This document shows, in pieces, positions 1 through 7,077 of a stretch of DNA of 10,964 bases. Each line of letters begins with the position of its first letter. Within the stretch, counting starts at the first letter, position 1. Origin of the DNA: Galactobacter sp. Its GTDB lineage: Bacteria; Actinomycetota; Actinomycetes; Actinomycetales; Micrococcaceae. The stretch lies in the NCBI RefSeq assembly GCF_022712295.1, contig NZ_JALAGT010000197.1:1-10964 (forward strand), in the 5' to 3' direction. The translations under genes were made by a program, and so were the position numbers. The notes under the pieces were generated by a model, which saw only the letters and a list, made by a program, of their open reading frames with translations, was not told where the DNA came from and made no database searches.

Positions 1-40
1 CACGTGTGGTCCGGTTGCGTACGCAACCGGACCACACGTG
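1..40. repeat. Perfect 40-bp palindrome upstream of the ROK gene
   Basis: Bases 1-20 are the exact reverse complement of bases 21-40, with no spacer and no mismatch; the outer ends are CACGTG and the centre is GCGTACGC. As RNA it would form an 18-bp stem with a GTAC loop. There is no long T run after it (only CGTTTGG). It lies 68 bp before the chosen start of the ROK regulator gene. It may be a terminator of an upstream gene, since actinobacterial terminators often lack a U tail, or a protein-binding dyad. It begins exactly at the window edge, so it may extend further left or reflect a contig-end fold-back artefact. The palindrome is directly visible; its role is inferred. Confidence 0.6.
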
Positions 41-108
41 CGTTTGGCATGGTGGTCTTGGGCAACGCGTGTCTCGGAAAATTGGTCTCGGCTGGCAAGA
101 TTGCTGGC

Positions 109-1305
109 ATGGGAACCAACTCGGGTGCACGGCCCAGTCGCGGTAACGCCCAGGAACACCTGCGGCGCGCCAACGCGGCGACGGTGCTGAAAGAGATCTT
201 CCTGCATCCTGGGCAGTCGCGCCGTGAGATCGCCGAGGCCACCGGACTCAGCGCGGCGACGCTGACGCCCGTGGCTTTGCGTCTGATCGGTTCCGGACTC
301 GTGATGGAGGGTGCGCCCGTCTCCACGGGACAGGGGAGGCCGCGGATCCCGCTGCGTATCGATCCGCAGGGGCCCCTGAGTCTCGGGATCCACCTGGGCC
401 CCAGGATCTCCGGTGTCGTGCTCACCGACCTGTTGGGCGCCGAGGTGGCTTCCGTCCTGGTGGCACACGAGGGGGACGCGAGTCAGACGCTGGGGCTGAT
501 CGCTGACGCCGCAGACGTACTGCTGGCCCAGCATGCTGAGGGTCGGGTGATTCTCGGCACCGGCGTGGCATCCGGCGGCATCGTTGACGGGCCTGCTGGG
601 GTCATCAAGGAGAACCGGGGTGCGGATTGGACCGAGGTGCCCGTGGTGGACTTGCTCTCGGACCGACTTCCCGGACCGATCCTCGTGGACCACAACACCA
701 GGGCGGCGGCCCAGTACGAGCTGCTGTACGGACACGGCCGGGATACCCCGGACTTCCTGCTGATCGTCTCCACAGCCGACCTCGGAGCGGTATTGGTGGA
801 CCACGGGAGGATTCGGCACGGAGCACACTCGTTCGCCGGCGGGTTGGATCATCTGAGGGTCGGGGGCCCTGATCTTCCGTGCGCCTGCGGTTCCTCGGGG
901 TGCCTGGTCACGGTGGGGCAGGACGACGCCGTGGTGCAGCGGTGCATCGACGCAGGGGTGCATGGCGTGCGCAATTATGACGACGTGGAACGCCTGGACG
1001 AGCTCGGGGAGCCGACCGTGCGTCGGATCGTGGACGAGAGGGACGCGGCCTTGGGTGTCGCAGCCACCGTGCTGGGGGAGATGTTGGATCCGGCGTTGAT
1101 CGTGGTGTTCGGTACCCCGGTGGAGGTCCCGCGGCACCTGCCAGTGATCAGGGAGGCGGCACGCGAGTCCGGTCGGTCGGGAGCGGATGTGGCTGCGCGG
1201 ATCACCGCGTCGACCGATCACAGGTTGTCCCTGTCCATCGTGGCCGCGTCGCTGGTGGTGGCACGACTGTTGGAGGATCCGTTGGGGCTGGTCACTTTCG
1301 CGTGA
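109..1305 (+). CDS. ROK-family transcriptional regulator (sugar-sensing repressor type)
   Basis: A 398-residue protein of the usual size for NagC/Mlc/XylR-like ROK repressors. Residues about 20-68 form a MarR-like winged helix-turn-helix (SRREIAEATGLSAATLT in the recognition region). The rest is a ROK fold with the zinc-binding set His248, Cys258, Cys260 and Cys265 in the form DLPCACGSSGC. The phosphate-binding DxGxT motif of ROK sugar kinases is degenerate (GIHLGPRISG, 93-102), and the usual catalytic Asp is replaced by Asn196 (HNTRAAAQYE), so it should bind a ligand rather than phosphorylate sugar. ATG 109 is chosen because it places the DNA-binding domain about 20 residues from the N-terminus; upstream in-frame starts at 4 or 49 would run through the palindrome or add unrelated residues. 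No clear Shine-Dalgarno precedes it. It lies just upstream of, and co-oriented with, the importer it probably represses. Family is certain; ligand is unknown. Confidence 0.93.
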   Translation: MGTNSGARPSRGNAQEHLRRANAATVLKEIFLHPGQSRREIAEATGLSAATLTPVALRLIGSGLVMEGAPVSTGQGRPRIPLRIDPQGPLSLGIHLGPRISGVVLTDLLGAEVASVLVAHEGDASQTLGLIADAADVLLAQHAEGRVILGTGVASGGIVDGPAGVIKENRGADWTEVPVVDLLSDRLPGPILVDHNTRAAAQYELLYGHGRDTPDFLLIVSTADLGAVLVDHGRIRHGAHSFAGGLDHLRVGGPDLPCACGSSGCLVTVGQDDAVVQRCIDAGVHGVRNYDDVERLDELGEPTVRRIVDERDAALGVAATVLGEMLDPALIVVFGTPVEVPRHLPVIREAARESGRSGADVAARITASTDHRLSLSIVAASLVVARLLEDPLGLVTFA

Positions 1306-1323
1306 CTCATGACTCGTGACGCG
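1299..1323 (+). repeat. Tandem heptamers and short dyad at the end of the ROK gene
   Basis: Three consecutive heptamers, TGACTCA, TGACTCG and TGACGCG, cover 1303-1323; the first begins with the stop codon of the ROK gene. The same stretch is bounded by CGCGT (1299-1303) and ACGCG (1319-1323), which could pair as a weak stem with a 15-nt loop. There is no T run, so a terminator role is doubtful. It may be chance. Confidence 0.3.
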
Positions 1324-1349
1324 GGCTGGGTGAAATCCATGTTTCGGGT

Positions 1350-1379
1350 TTGACAGGGTGCTCTTTGGTCGGCTTTTAT
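1350..1379 (+). promoter_or_regulatory. Sigma70-like promoter of the importer operon
   Basis: A perfect -35 hexamer TTGACA lies at 1350-1355. With an 18-bp spacer, TTTTAT at 1374-1379 matches the -10 consensus at four of six positions. Transcription would start near 1386, giving a leader of about 45 nt before the binding-protein start at 1430. It sits in the only AT-rich patch between the ROK gene and the importer, and overlaps the putative operator at 1376-1396. The -35 is clear; the exact -10 is inferred. Confidence 0.6.
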
Positions 1380-1396
1380 TTTGAGTGTCAAAATAA
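1376..1396. promoter_or_regulatory. Putative ROK operator, 8+8 bp inverted repeat
   Basis: TTATTTTG (1376-1383) and CAAAATAA (1389-1396) are perfect inverted arms around a 5-bp spacer AGTGT. ROK repressors of the NagC/Mlc/XylR type are known to bind AT-rich dyads of this kind. It overlaps the -10 element and the expected transcription start, so a bound repressor would block RNA polymerase. The ROK gene immediately upstream is the obvious candidate ligand-responsive repressor. No second copy was found in the window by reading, including upstream of the ROK gene itself, so autoregulation is not indicated. Confidence 0.6.
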
Positions 1397-1429
1397 CGAG
1401 TGATGCACCTCACCACCCAGGAAGAGACC

Positions 1430-3061
1430 ATGAACCCACGCACCTCACTTTCCGCCGGGGCAGCCAAGGGCGCCCGCCTCCGTAACGCAGCGGTGGTCGG
1501 CGTCGCCGTGGCCGCGCTGGCTCTGACCGCATGCGGCGGGTCCGGCTCCAATACTTCCAAGGGCACCGGAAGCGGTGACGGAACCCTCAGTTTCCAGACC
1601 TCGGAACCCAAGGCGATCGTTCCTCAGCGCGATGCCGGTTCGCAGATCGGTATGGCGATGTGCGCCAACCTCATGGAGGTCAACTCCGACTCGCAGGAAC
1701 TGGAGCCGCTTGCGGCCAAGAGTGTCGAGAGCAAGGACTCCGTCCACTGGGACATCGAGCTCCAGGACGGCTGGACCTTCCACGACGGCACGCCGGTCAC
1801 GGCTGCCTCCTTCGCCGACGCGTGGAACGCCACCGCACTGGGTTCCAACGCCTGGCTCGGCAACTTCGCGTTCGTGAACGTCAAGGGCTACGAAGACCTC
1901 AACCCCGCCAAGGGCGAGGCCAAGACCAAGGAACTCTCCGGAGTCGAGGTCGTGGACGACACCCACCTGAAGGTCACGTTGACGGACCCCATGGCGGACT
2001 TCCCCAAGTTGCTCAGCACCAACCCGACCTGCCCCATGCCGGAATCTGCCTTCAAGGACCCTGAGGGATACGCAGCGGAGCCTGTCTCCAACGGCCCCTA
2101 CAAGTTCGTCAGCTGGGACCACAACAAGGAGGTCGTGCTGGAGAAGTGGGACGACTTCAAGGGAGGCGACGGGTTCACCGGTGAAGCCAAGAAGCTCGTC
2201 GGCAAGATCTACACGGCGGTGGACCCGGCCTACACGGACATGACGGCAGGGAACCTGGACATGATCCGCAACGTCCCAGCACCCATGGTGGACAAGGCCA
2301 AGAAGCAGCTGGGTGAGGACGCGGTCTACGAGGTGAAGACCCAGTCCAAGATGCAGTCGCTGAACATTCCCGACTACCTGCCGCAGCTGAAGGACCCTGA
2401 TCTGCGCAAGGCGATCTCGTTGTCCATCGACCGCGAGGCCATCGCGAAGTCCATCCTCAAGGGCTATGCCACTGCCTCGGATTCCTTGGTCCCTGACTCC
2501 CTGGATTCCTACCAGGAGGGCACCTGCGAGGACTGTGGTTTCGACCCGGAAAAGGCGAAGGAACTGCTGAAGAAAGCCGGTGGGATCGATGGCCCGTTGG
2601 TGATCGAGGCCCGCTCCACCGACAACCAGCAGCTGCTGCAGGCCATCCAGAAGATGATCAAGGACAACCTGGGCATCGAGGTCAAGCTCAAGCAGTCTCT
2701 TGGTACAACCCTCTCCGAGCGCACCAACAACCGCGAACTCGAGGGTGCCCAGTTCGGTCTGTGGGGCTGGTCCTACCAGTCTCCCGACCAGTTCCTGAGC
2801 CAGTACCAGACCGGTGGTGACGGTAACCAGACCACGGCATACTCCAACCCGGCCGTGGACAAGAAGATGAAGGCCGCTCACGCCGAACAGGATCCCAAGA
2901 AGGCCGCCACGCTGTACCACGATGCCGAGGCGCTGATCTTCGAGGACATGCCCTCCATCCCGCTGTTCGTTCCCACGGACCTGGGTCTGCAGTCCAAGTG
3001 CGCCGTGCTCAACGACGTGCAGGGCGACCTGCAGTTCTACCGCGCCGGCTACGACTGCTGA
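1430..3061 (+). CDS. Extracellular solute-binding lipoprotein, family 5 (DppA/OppA type)
   Basis: A 543-residue substrate-binding protein for the ABC importer encoded just downstream. The N-terminus has basic residues, a hydrophobic helix (about 20-32) and the lipobox LTAC with the lipidated Cys35, followed by a Gly/Ser-rich linker, so it should be anchored outside the membrane. Family-5 hallmarks include WTFHDGTPVTAASFADAWN (115-133), SNGPYKFVSW, DPDLRKAISLSIDREAIAKS and, near the end, MPSIPLFVPTD. The C-terminus carries several cysteines (CEDCGF, SKCAV, final YDC) that could form disulphides. ATG 1430 is chosen because AGGAAGAG (1419-1426) lies at good spacing; an upstream GTG at 1400 lacks this and would add ten residues before the signal peptide. 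This family binds di- and oligopeptides, but members also bind oligosaccharides, nickel and opines. The ROK repressor and the oxidoreductase in the cluster make a sugar-containing ligand plausible. Confidence 0.93.
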   Translation: MNPRTSLSAGAAKGARLRNAAVVGVAVAALALTACGGSGSNTSKGTGSGDGTLSFQTSEPKAIVPQRDAGSQIGMAMCANLMEVNSDSQELEPLAAKSVESKDSVHWDIELQDGWTFHDGTPVTAASFADAWNATALGSNAWLGNFAFVNVKGYEDLNPAKGEAKTKELSGVEVVDDTHLKVTLTDPMADFPKLLSTNPTCPMPESAFKDPEGYAAEPVSNGPYKFVSWDHNKEVVLEKWDDFKGGDGFTGEAKKLVGKIYTAVDPAYTDMTAGNLDMIRNVPAPMVDKAKKQLGEDAVYEVKTQSKMQSLNIPDYLPQLKDPDLRKAISLSIDREAIAKSILKGYATASDSLVPDSLDSYQEGTCEDCGFDPEKAKELLKKAGGIDGPLVIEARSTDNQQLLQAIQKMIKDNLGIEVKLKQSLGTTLSERTNNRELEGAQFGLWGWSYQSPDQFLSQYQTGGDGNQTTAYSNPAVDKKMKAAHAEQDPKKAATLYHDAEALIFEDMPSIPLFVPTDLGLQSKCAVLNDVQGDLQFYRAGYDC

Positions 3062-3088
3062 TCCGATCCTCCGCAACCGCATCTGTCG

Positions 3089-3099
3089 AAAGGAGGTGA
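3089..3099 (+). promoter_or_regulatory. Full-length Shine-Dalgarno for the first permease gene
   Basis: AAAGGAGGTGA is an 11-nt perfect complement to the consensus 3' end of 16S rRNA, ending 4 nt before the GTG start at 3104 (the AGGAGG core is 7 nt away). This fixes the GTG as the start. The GGAGG core (3092-3096) can also pair with CCTCC at 3068-3072, which lies 6 nt after the stop codon of the preceding gene; see findings. Confidence 0.85.
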
Positions 3100-3103
3100 A
3101 CGC

Positions 3104-4027
3104 GTGCTCGGCTACGTCATCAGGCGCATCCTGCAGATGATCCCGGTGCTCATCGGAGCTACCTTCATCATCTATGCGCTGACGTTCCTGATGCCAGGTG
3201 ACCCGCTGGCCTCGCTCACCGGCGAACGGCCTCTGCCTGAGGCCACCGTCCAGCAGATCAGGCTCGCCTATCACCTGGACGACCCGTTCCTTGTGCAGTA
3301 CTTCAATTACTTCATCGGGCTGTTCCAAGGCGACTTCGGAATGGACTTCTACGGGCGTCCGGTGCTGGGGCTGATCCTGGAACGGCTGCCCGTGACGGTG
3401 GTTCTGGCCCTGACCGCGTGGGTCCTGAAGTTGATCATCGGCCTGGTGATCGGCGTCTACGCAGGACTCAAGCACGGTCAGGCCGCCGATCACCTGGCGT
3501 TGATCTTCACCGTGGTGTTCATGGGTATCCCGGTCTTCGTGATCGCACTGGGCGCTCAGACGCTCTTCGGCGTGAAACTCTCCTGGGTGGACCCGGCCGG
3601 GATCGGGTCCGGATGGCCCATGGCCTACATCCTCCCGGCGCTGGTCATGGCCCTCGAGGCTTCCGCCGGACTGGCACGCCTGACCAGGACCTCACTGGTA
3701 GGTGTGCTGCACGCAGGCTACCTCTCCACCGCCCGGGCCAAAGGGCTCTCTCCCACCCGTGTGGTGTGGGGGCACGCGATGCGTAATGCCATGATCCCGG
3801 TGGTTACATACCTGGGCCTGAGCCTGGCAGGAATGTTGGGCGGCACCGTGATCATCGAGTCCGTGTTCAATCTGCCCGGCATCGGGGGACTCATGGTGGA
3901 TGCCATCAACAACAAGGAAGGCACGCTGGTGGTCGGTATCGCCTCGTTGCTGGTGCTCGTGTACCTCACGTTCAACCTCATCGTGGACCTGACCTACGGC
4001 TTGATCGACCCGAGGGTGAGACTATGA
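3104..4027 (+). CDS. ABC transporter permease, DppB/OppB type
   Basis: A 307-residue inner-membrane permease with about six transmembrane helices. The N-terminal signature LGYVIRRILQMIPVLIGATF followed by FLMPGDPLASL is characteristic of the DppB/OppB branch. The cytoplasmic EAA loop that contacts the ATPases is visible around 206-233 (YLSTARAKGLSPTRVVWGHA, then RNAMIPV). The end, LTYGLIDPRVRL, is also a family hallmark. It starts at GTG with a very strong ribosome-binding site, 42 bp after the binding-protein gene. Its stop overlaps the start of the second permease gene by ATGA, so the two are translationally coupled, as expected for subunits that form a heterodimeric channel. Substrate is set mainly by the binding protein and cannot be read from this subunit. 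Confidence 0.95.
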   Translation: MLGYVIRRILQMIPVLIGATFIIYALTFLMPGDPLASLTGERPLPEATVQQIRLAYHLDDPFLVQYFNYFIGLFQGDFGMDFYGRPVLGLILERLPVTVVLALTAWVLKLIIGLVIGVYAGLKHGQAADHLALIFTVVFMGIPVFVIALGAQTLFGVKLSWVDPAGIGSGWPMAYILPALVMALEASAGLARLTRTSLVGVLHAGYLSTARAKGLSPTRVVWGHAMRNAMIPVVTYLGLSLAGMLGGTVIIESVFNLPGIGGLMVDAINNKEGTLVVGIASLLVLVYLTFNLIVDLTYGLIDPRVRL

Positions 4028-4935
4028 CGACCGCGGAAACAACAGCGGCTGCTCCGGACCCGACGCACCTGCCACCCACGGAGAAACTGCGTGGCCGGGC
4101 CAAGGCCAAATGGCGTTCATGGCTGCAGCCACGTCTGGTCATCTCCGGGATCATCGTGGCGATCATGGTGCTGATCGCGGTGTTCCCGCAGCTCTTCGTG
4201 GGCTTCGGGCACGGCCCCAACACGCACTGCGATCTGCTCCTGACCAATGAGGGGCCGTCGGCCCAGCACTGGTTCGGGCGTGATACCCAGGGCTGCGACT
4301 ATTACACGCAGGTGATCTATGGCGCCAGGGCCGCCATCACCGTGGGTGTAGTGGTCTCGGCGGTGGCGTTCGTGGTCTCCGCGATCTTGGGGGCGCTGGC
4401 CGGCTACTTCGGTGGTTGGGTCGACGCCGTCATCTCGCGAGTGTGCGACATGGCTTTCGGCCTCCCGTTCATCCTGGCCGCCATCGTGGTGCTGCAGTTG
4501 TTCAACGAACGCAACCTGTGGACCGTGATCTTCGCGCTCTCCCTGTTCAGCTGGCCCGGCGGGGTTCGCTACATGCGTTCTGCGGTGCTGGAGGTCAAGG
4601 GGCGCGAGTTCATCCAGGCCACCAAGTTGTTGGGCGCCAGCCGCACCAGGATCATCTCCAAGCACGTGGTCCCCAACGCCATCACACCGCTGCTGGTCTT
4701 GCAGACCTTGGGTGTCGGAAGCATGATCTCCGCCGAAGCGGGGCTGACCTTCATCGGCATCGGACTCACACCGCCTGCAGTCTCCTGGGGACTGCAGCTG
4801 GCGGCAGCGAAGGACTACATCGACGAGGCGGCACACCTGCTGGTGTTCCCCTCCATCTTCCTGACCATCACCGTGCTCGGTTTCGTCCTCTTCGGGGAAG
4901 CCCTGCGCGACCGGTTCGACCCGAAGGGGCGTTGA
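4024..4935 (+). CDS. ABC transporter permease, DppC/OppC type
   Basis: A 303-residue permease, partner of the preceding DppB-like subunit. A cytoplasmic N-terminal tail of about 35 residues leads into the first membrane helix (LVISGIIVAIMVLIAVFPQL). An extracytoplasmic loop follows with the family motif HWFGRDTQGCDYYTQVIYGAR; the usual GTDxxGRD is altered and includes Cys, and with the earlier Cys in HCDLLL it could form a disulphide. Five further helices follow. The EAA loop is at about 196-224 (FIQATKLLGASRTRIISKHV, then VPNAITPL). The C-terminus (LGFVLFGEALRDRFDPKGR) is typical. It starts by the ATGA overlap with the upstream gene, and its stop is only 2 bp before the start of the first ATPase gene. 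Family assignment is secure. Confidence 0.95.
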   Translation: MTTAETTAAAPDPTHLPPTEKLRGRAKAKWRSWLQPRLVISGIIVAIMVLIAVFPQLFVGFGHGPNTHCDLLLTNEGPSAQHWFGRDTQGCDYYTQVIYGARAAITVGVVVSAVAFVVSAILGALAGYFGGWVDAVISRVCDMAFGLPFILAAIVVLQLFNERNLWTVIFALSLFSWPGGVRYMRSAVLEVKGREFIQATKLLGASRTRIISKHVVPNAITPLLVLQTLGVGSMISAEAGLTFIGIGLTPPAVSWGLQLAAAKDYIDEAAHLLVFPSIFLTITVLGFVLFGEALRDRFDPKGR

Positions 4936-4937
4936 GC

Positions 4938-5957
4938 ATGACGTCTACGACACAACCGGCCGAGGGGCCGTTGCTGCAATTGCACGACCTCCAAGTGGAG
5001 TTTAGGACGAACCACGGCGAAGCCAAAGCCATCAACGGGGTGAACCTCAGTGTTCATCAAGGTGAGGCGCTGGGGATCGTGGGTGAATCCGGATCAGGCA
5101 AGTCCGTCACGGCACGTACGGTGATGGGACTCCTGGATGCCCCCGGCTATGTGGCCGGTGGACGGATCGAGGCGGACGGCGAGGACGTCTTGGGCATGGC
5201 GCCCAAACAGCGGCGTGCGCTCTATGGGCAGCAGATCTCCATGGTGTTCCAGGATGCCTTGAGCGCGTTGAACCCGGTCCACACGGTGGGTCACCAGATC
5301 GGTGAACTCTTCCGTGTGCACCGGGGTGCCTCGCGCAAGGCAGCCAAGGTCAAGGCCATCGAAATGATGGACAGGGTCCGGATCCCGGACGCAGCGCGAC
5401 GGGTCAACGACTACCCGCACCAGTTCTCCGGTGGCATGCGCCAGCGGATCGTGATCGCGATGGCGCTGGCTCTGGACCCTCAGCTACTGATCGCGGACGA
5501 GCCAACCACGGCTCTGGACGTCACGGTTCAGGCTCAGATCCTGGAGCTGCTACGAGAAGAACAACGCAGCCGCGACATGGGTCTGATGCTCATCACCCAC
5601 GACATCTCCGTGGTGAGGGAAGTGACCGACTCGGTCGCGGTGATGTACGCGGGAAACATCGTGGAGTCCGGTCCCACCGCAGAGGTGCTGTCCAACCCCC
5701 AACACCCCTACACCCGCGGCCTGATCGACTCCGTGGACGCCAGGGTGGAACGCGGGTCCCGGCTACCGGCCATTCCCGGCATGCCGCCGGATCTGTTGTC
5801 CTTGCCCGAAGGCTGCCCTTTTGCTCCGAGATGCCCGTTGGCAGACGACCACTGTAGGACCACCAAACCGTTGGACCGGAGCATTGCAGAGAACCGAACC
5901 GTTGAATGCCACAAGGCCGAGGAGGTGAACCGGGATGAACTCCTCTACGCCGGCTGA
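4938..5957 (+). CDS. ABC transporter ATPase, DppD/OppD type
   Basis: A 339-residue cytoplasmic ATPase that energises the importer. Visible motifs: Walker A GESGSGKS (49-56), Q-loop Gln105 (MVFQDALSALNP), signature FSGGMRQR (163-170), Walker B LLIADEP (183-189, catalytic Glu188), D-loop ALD, switch His221 (LITHD). The C-terminal oligopeptide-transporter domain contains RLPAIPGMPPDL and a cysteine set C293-x5-C299-x6-C306 with C324; equivalent cysteines in mycobacterial DppD are reported to hold an iron-sulphur cluster. ATG 4938 is chosen because AAGGGG (4924-4929) precedes it and the motif order begins right after; the reading frame is open further upstream only as an overlap with the permease gene. 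It overlaps the second ATPase gene by 23 bp. Confidence 0.95.
   Translation: MTSTTQPAEGPLLQLHDLQVEFRTNHGEAKAINGVNLSVHQGEALGIVGESGSGKSVTARTVMGLLDAPGYVAGGRIEADGEDVLGMAPKQRRALYGQQISMVFQDALSALNPVHTVGHQIGELFRVHRGASRKAAKVKAIEMMDRVRIPDAARRVNDYPHQFSGGMRQRIVIAMALALDPQLLIADEPTTALDVTVQAQILELLREEQRSRDMGLMLITHDISVVREVTDSVAVMYAGNIVESGPTAEVLSNPQHPYTRGLIDSVDARVERGSRLPAIPGMPPDLLSLPEGCPFAPRCPLADDHCRTTKPLDRSIAENRTVECHKAEEVNRDELLYAG
5920..5928 (+). promoter_or_regulatory. Strong Shine-Dalgarno for the second ATPase gene, inside the first
   Basis: AGGAGGTGA sits within the last codons of the first ATPase gene, with the AGGAGG core 9 nt before the ATG at 5935. It fixes the start and implies that the second ATPase is translated by fresh initiation on the same message, giving near-equal amounts of the two ATPases. 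Confidence 0.75.
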
Positions 5958-6987
5958 GCCACTGCTACAGGCCAAGGGAGTGGCCCAGCACTACGAGATC
6001 TCTCGTCCGTTGCCGTTCATGCGCAAGAAGATCGTGAAGGCGCTGGACGGAGTTGACCTCACCGTTGGAGAAGGTTCCACGCTGGGCGTCATCGGGGAAT
6101 CCGGTTGTGGCAAATCGACCCTCGCCAGGGTGCTGTCGGGGCTGGAGAAGCCCTCCTCCGGAACGGTCTTGTTCCAGGGGCAGGACATCAACAGCCTGGG
6201 CGGTGAGGAACGCCGCCGCATGCGGCGCAACATCCAGCTCATCTTCCAGGACCCGGCCGCATCACTGAATCCTCGGATGAGCGTTGAGCAGACGTTGCTG
6301 GAACCTTTCTCCATCCACCCGGATGTACTGCCGCGCAACCGACGCCGAGACCGGGTCAGGGAACTCATGGAACTGGTGGGTCTGAACCCGGACCACATCA
6401 CTCGCTTCCCCCACCAGTTCTCGGGTGGCCAGCAGCAGCGCATCGGGATCGCTCGAGGGCTCTCACTGGGACCCAAGGTGCTGATCTGCGACGAAGCGGT
6501 CTCCGCGTTGGATGTCTCCGTGCGTGCGCAGGTCGTCAACCTCCTGGCGGATCTGCAGGAGGAGATGGGATTGTCCTACGTCTTCATCGCCCACGACCTC
6601 CAGATCGTCAGACATGTCTCGGAAGAGGTCTCGACGATGTACCTGGGCAAGGTGGTGGAACAGGGCCCAACCGATGATATCTACGTCAGAGCTCAGCATC
6701 CCTACACTCAGGCGCTGCTCTCGTCCGCTCCGGAACTGCGCAACGACCCGGAGCTGGCCAGGGAGCTGATCCTGTTGCAGGGAGATCCACCCTCGCCGGT
6801 GGACCCGCCGTCAGGATGCCGATTCCGGACCAGGTGCCCGGTGGCCACAGATGCCTGCGCCACGGACAGTCCAGAGTTGATCTCCCGTGTGAACGGCAAC
6901 GATGGCCTGCCCACTCCGAGTGCGGATCCGCACCGGGTGGCGTGTATCCACCCCGGTCCGCTCTCCGCCGCCGCCACGGCTGGGTGA
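5935..6987 (+). CDS. ABC transporter ATPase, DppF/OppF type
   Basis: A 350-residue ATPase, expected to pair with the DppD-like subunit on the cytoplasmic face of the permeases. Motifs: Walker A GESGCGKS (54-61), Q-loop Gln105 (IFQDPAASLNPRM, typical of the DppF/OppF branch), signature FSGGQQQRIGIARGL (162-176), Walker B VLICDEAVSALDVS (182-195, catalytic Glu187), switch His220 (FIAHDL). The C-terminal extension has QGDPPSPVDPPSGCRFRTRC and four cysteines (295, 301, 308, 337) spaced much like those of its partner. Both ATPase sites look intact, so neither half-site appears degenerate. The gene starts within the upstream ATPase gene and is the last transporter subunit; the oxidoreductase gene follows after 90 bp in the same direction. 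Confidence 0.95.
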   Translation: MNSSTPAEPLLQAKGVAQHYEISRPLPFMRKKIVKALDGVDLTVGEGSTLGVIGESGCGKSTLARVLSGLEKPSSGTVLFQGQDINSLGGEERRRMRRNIQLIFQDPAASLNPRMSVEQTLLEPFSIHPDVLPRNRRRDRVRELMELVGLNPDHITRFPHQFSGGQQQRIGIARGLSLGPKVLICDEAVSALDVSVRAQVVNLLADLQEEMGLSYVFIAHDLQIVRHVSEEVSTMYLGKVVEQGPTDDIYVRAQHPYTQALLSSAPELRNDPELARELILLQGDPPSPVDPPSGCRFRTRCPVATDACATDSPELISRVNGNDGLPTPSADPHRVACIHPGPLSAAATAG

Positions 6988-7015
6988 CGGACGGCGGAAG
7001 CCGGCCCGGACCGTC
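6986..7015 (+). other. GC-rich dyad after the last transporter gene, possible attenuator
   Basis: GACGG at 6986-6990 can pair with CCGTC at 7011-7015, enclosing a short CGGC-GGAA-GCCG hairpin (6992-7003). The pairing is interrupted and has no T run after it, so full termination is unlikely. It could reduce read-through into the oxidoreductase gene. The rest of the 90-bp gap shows no convincing promoter, which favours co-transcription with the importer. Confidence 0.25.
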
Positions 7016-7077
7016 GGGCACAACCAACACAGCGGCGGGAAACCGTCCAGGAAACGTAAGAAAAGAGAATCAAGCTT

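Noticed and set aside
4..108. N-terminal extension of the ROK gene from ATG 4
   Set aside because: It would be encoded partly by the palindrome and has no family similarity; the DNA-binding domain is correctly placed from ATG 109.
1303..1309. TGACTCA resembling a eukaryotic AP-1/GCN4 site, and CACGTG resembling an E-box at 1-6
   Set aside because: Eukaryotic transcription factor sites have no relevance in this bacterial context; only the repeat and palindrome structure is reported.
1445..3493. 682-codon open frame on the minus strand across the binding-protein and first permease genes
   Set aside because: The plus strand carries unmistakable family-5 binding protein and DppB motifs. The antisense protein is rich in Val, Leu, Gly, His, Gln and Arg without any recognisable domain, as expected from mirrored codons in GC-rich genes.
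4416..4937. Upstream extension of the first ATPase reading frame
   Set aside because: It overlaps the second permease gene in another frame and gives Arg/His-rich sequence; the ATPase fold and its ribosome-binding site mark the start at 4938.
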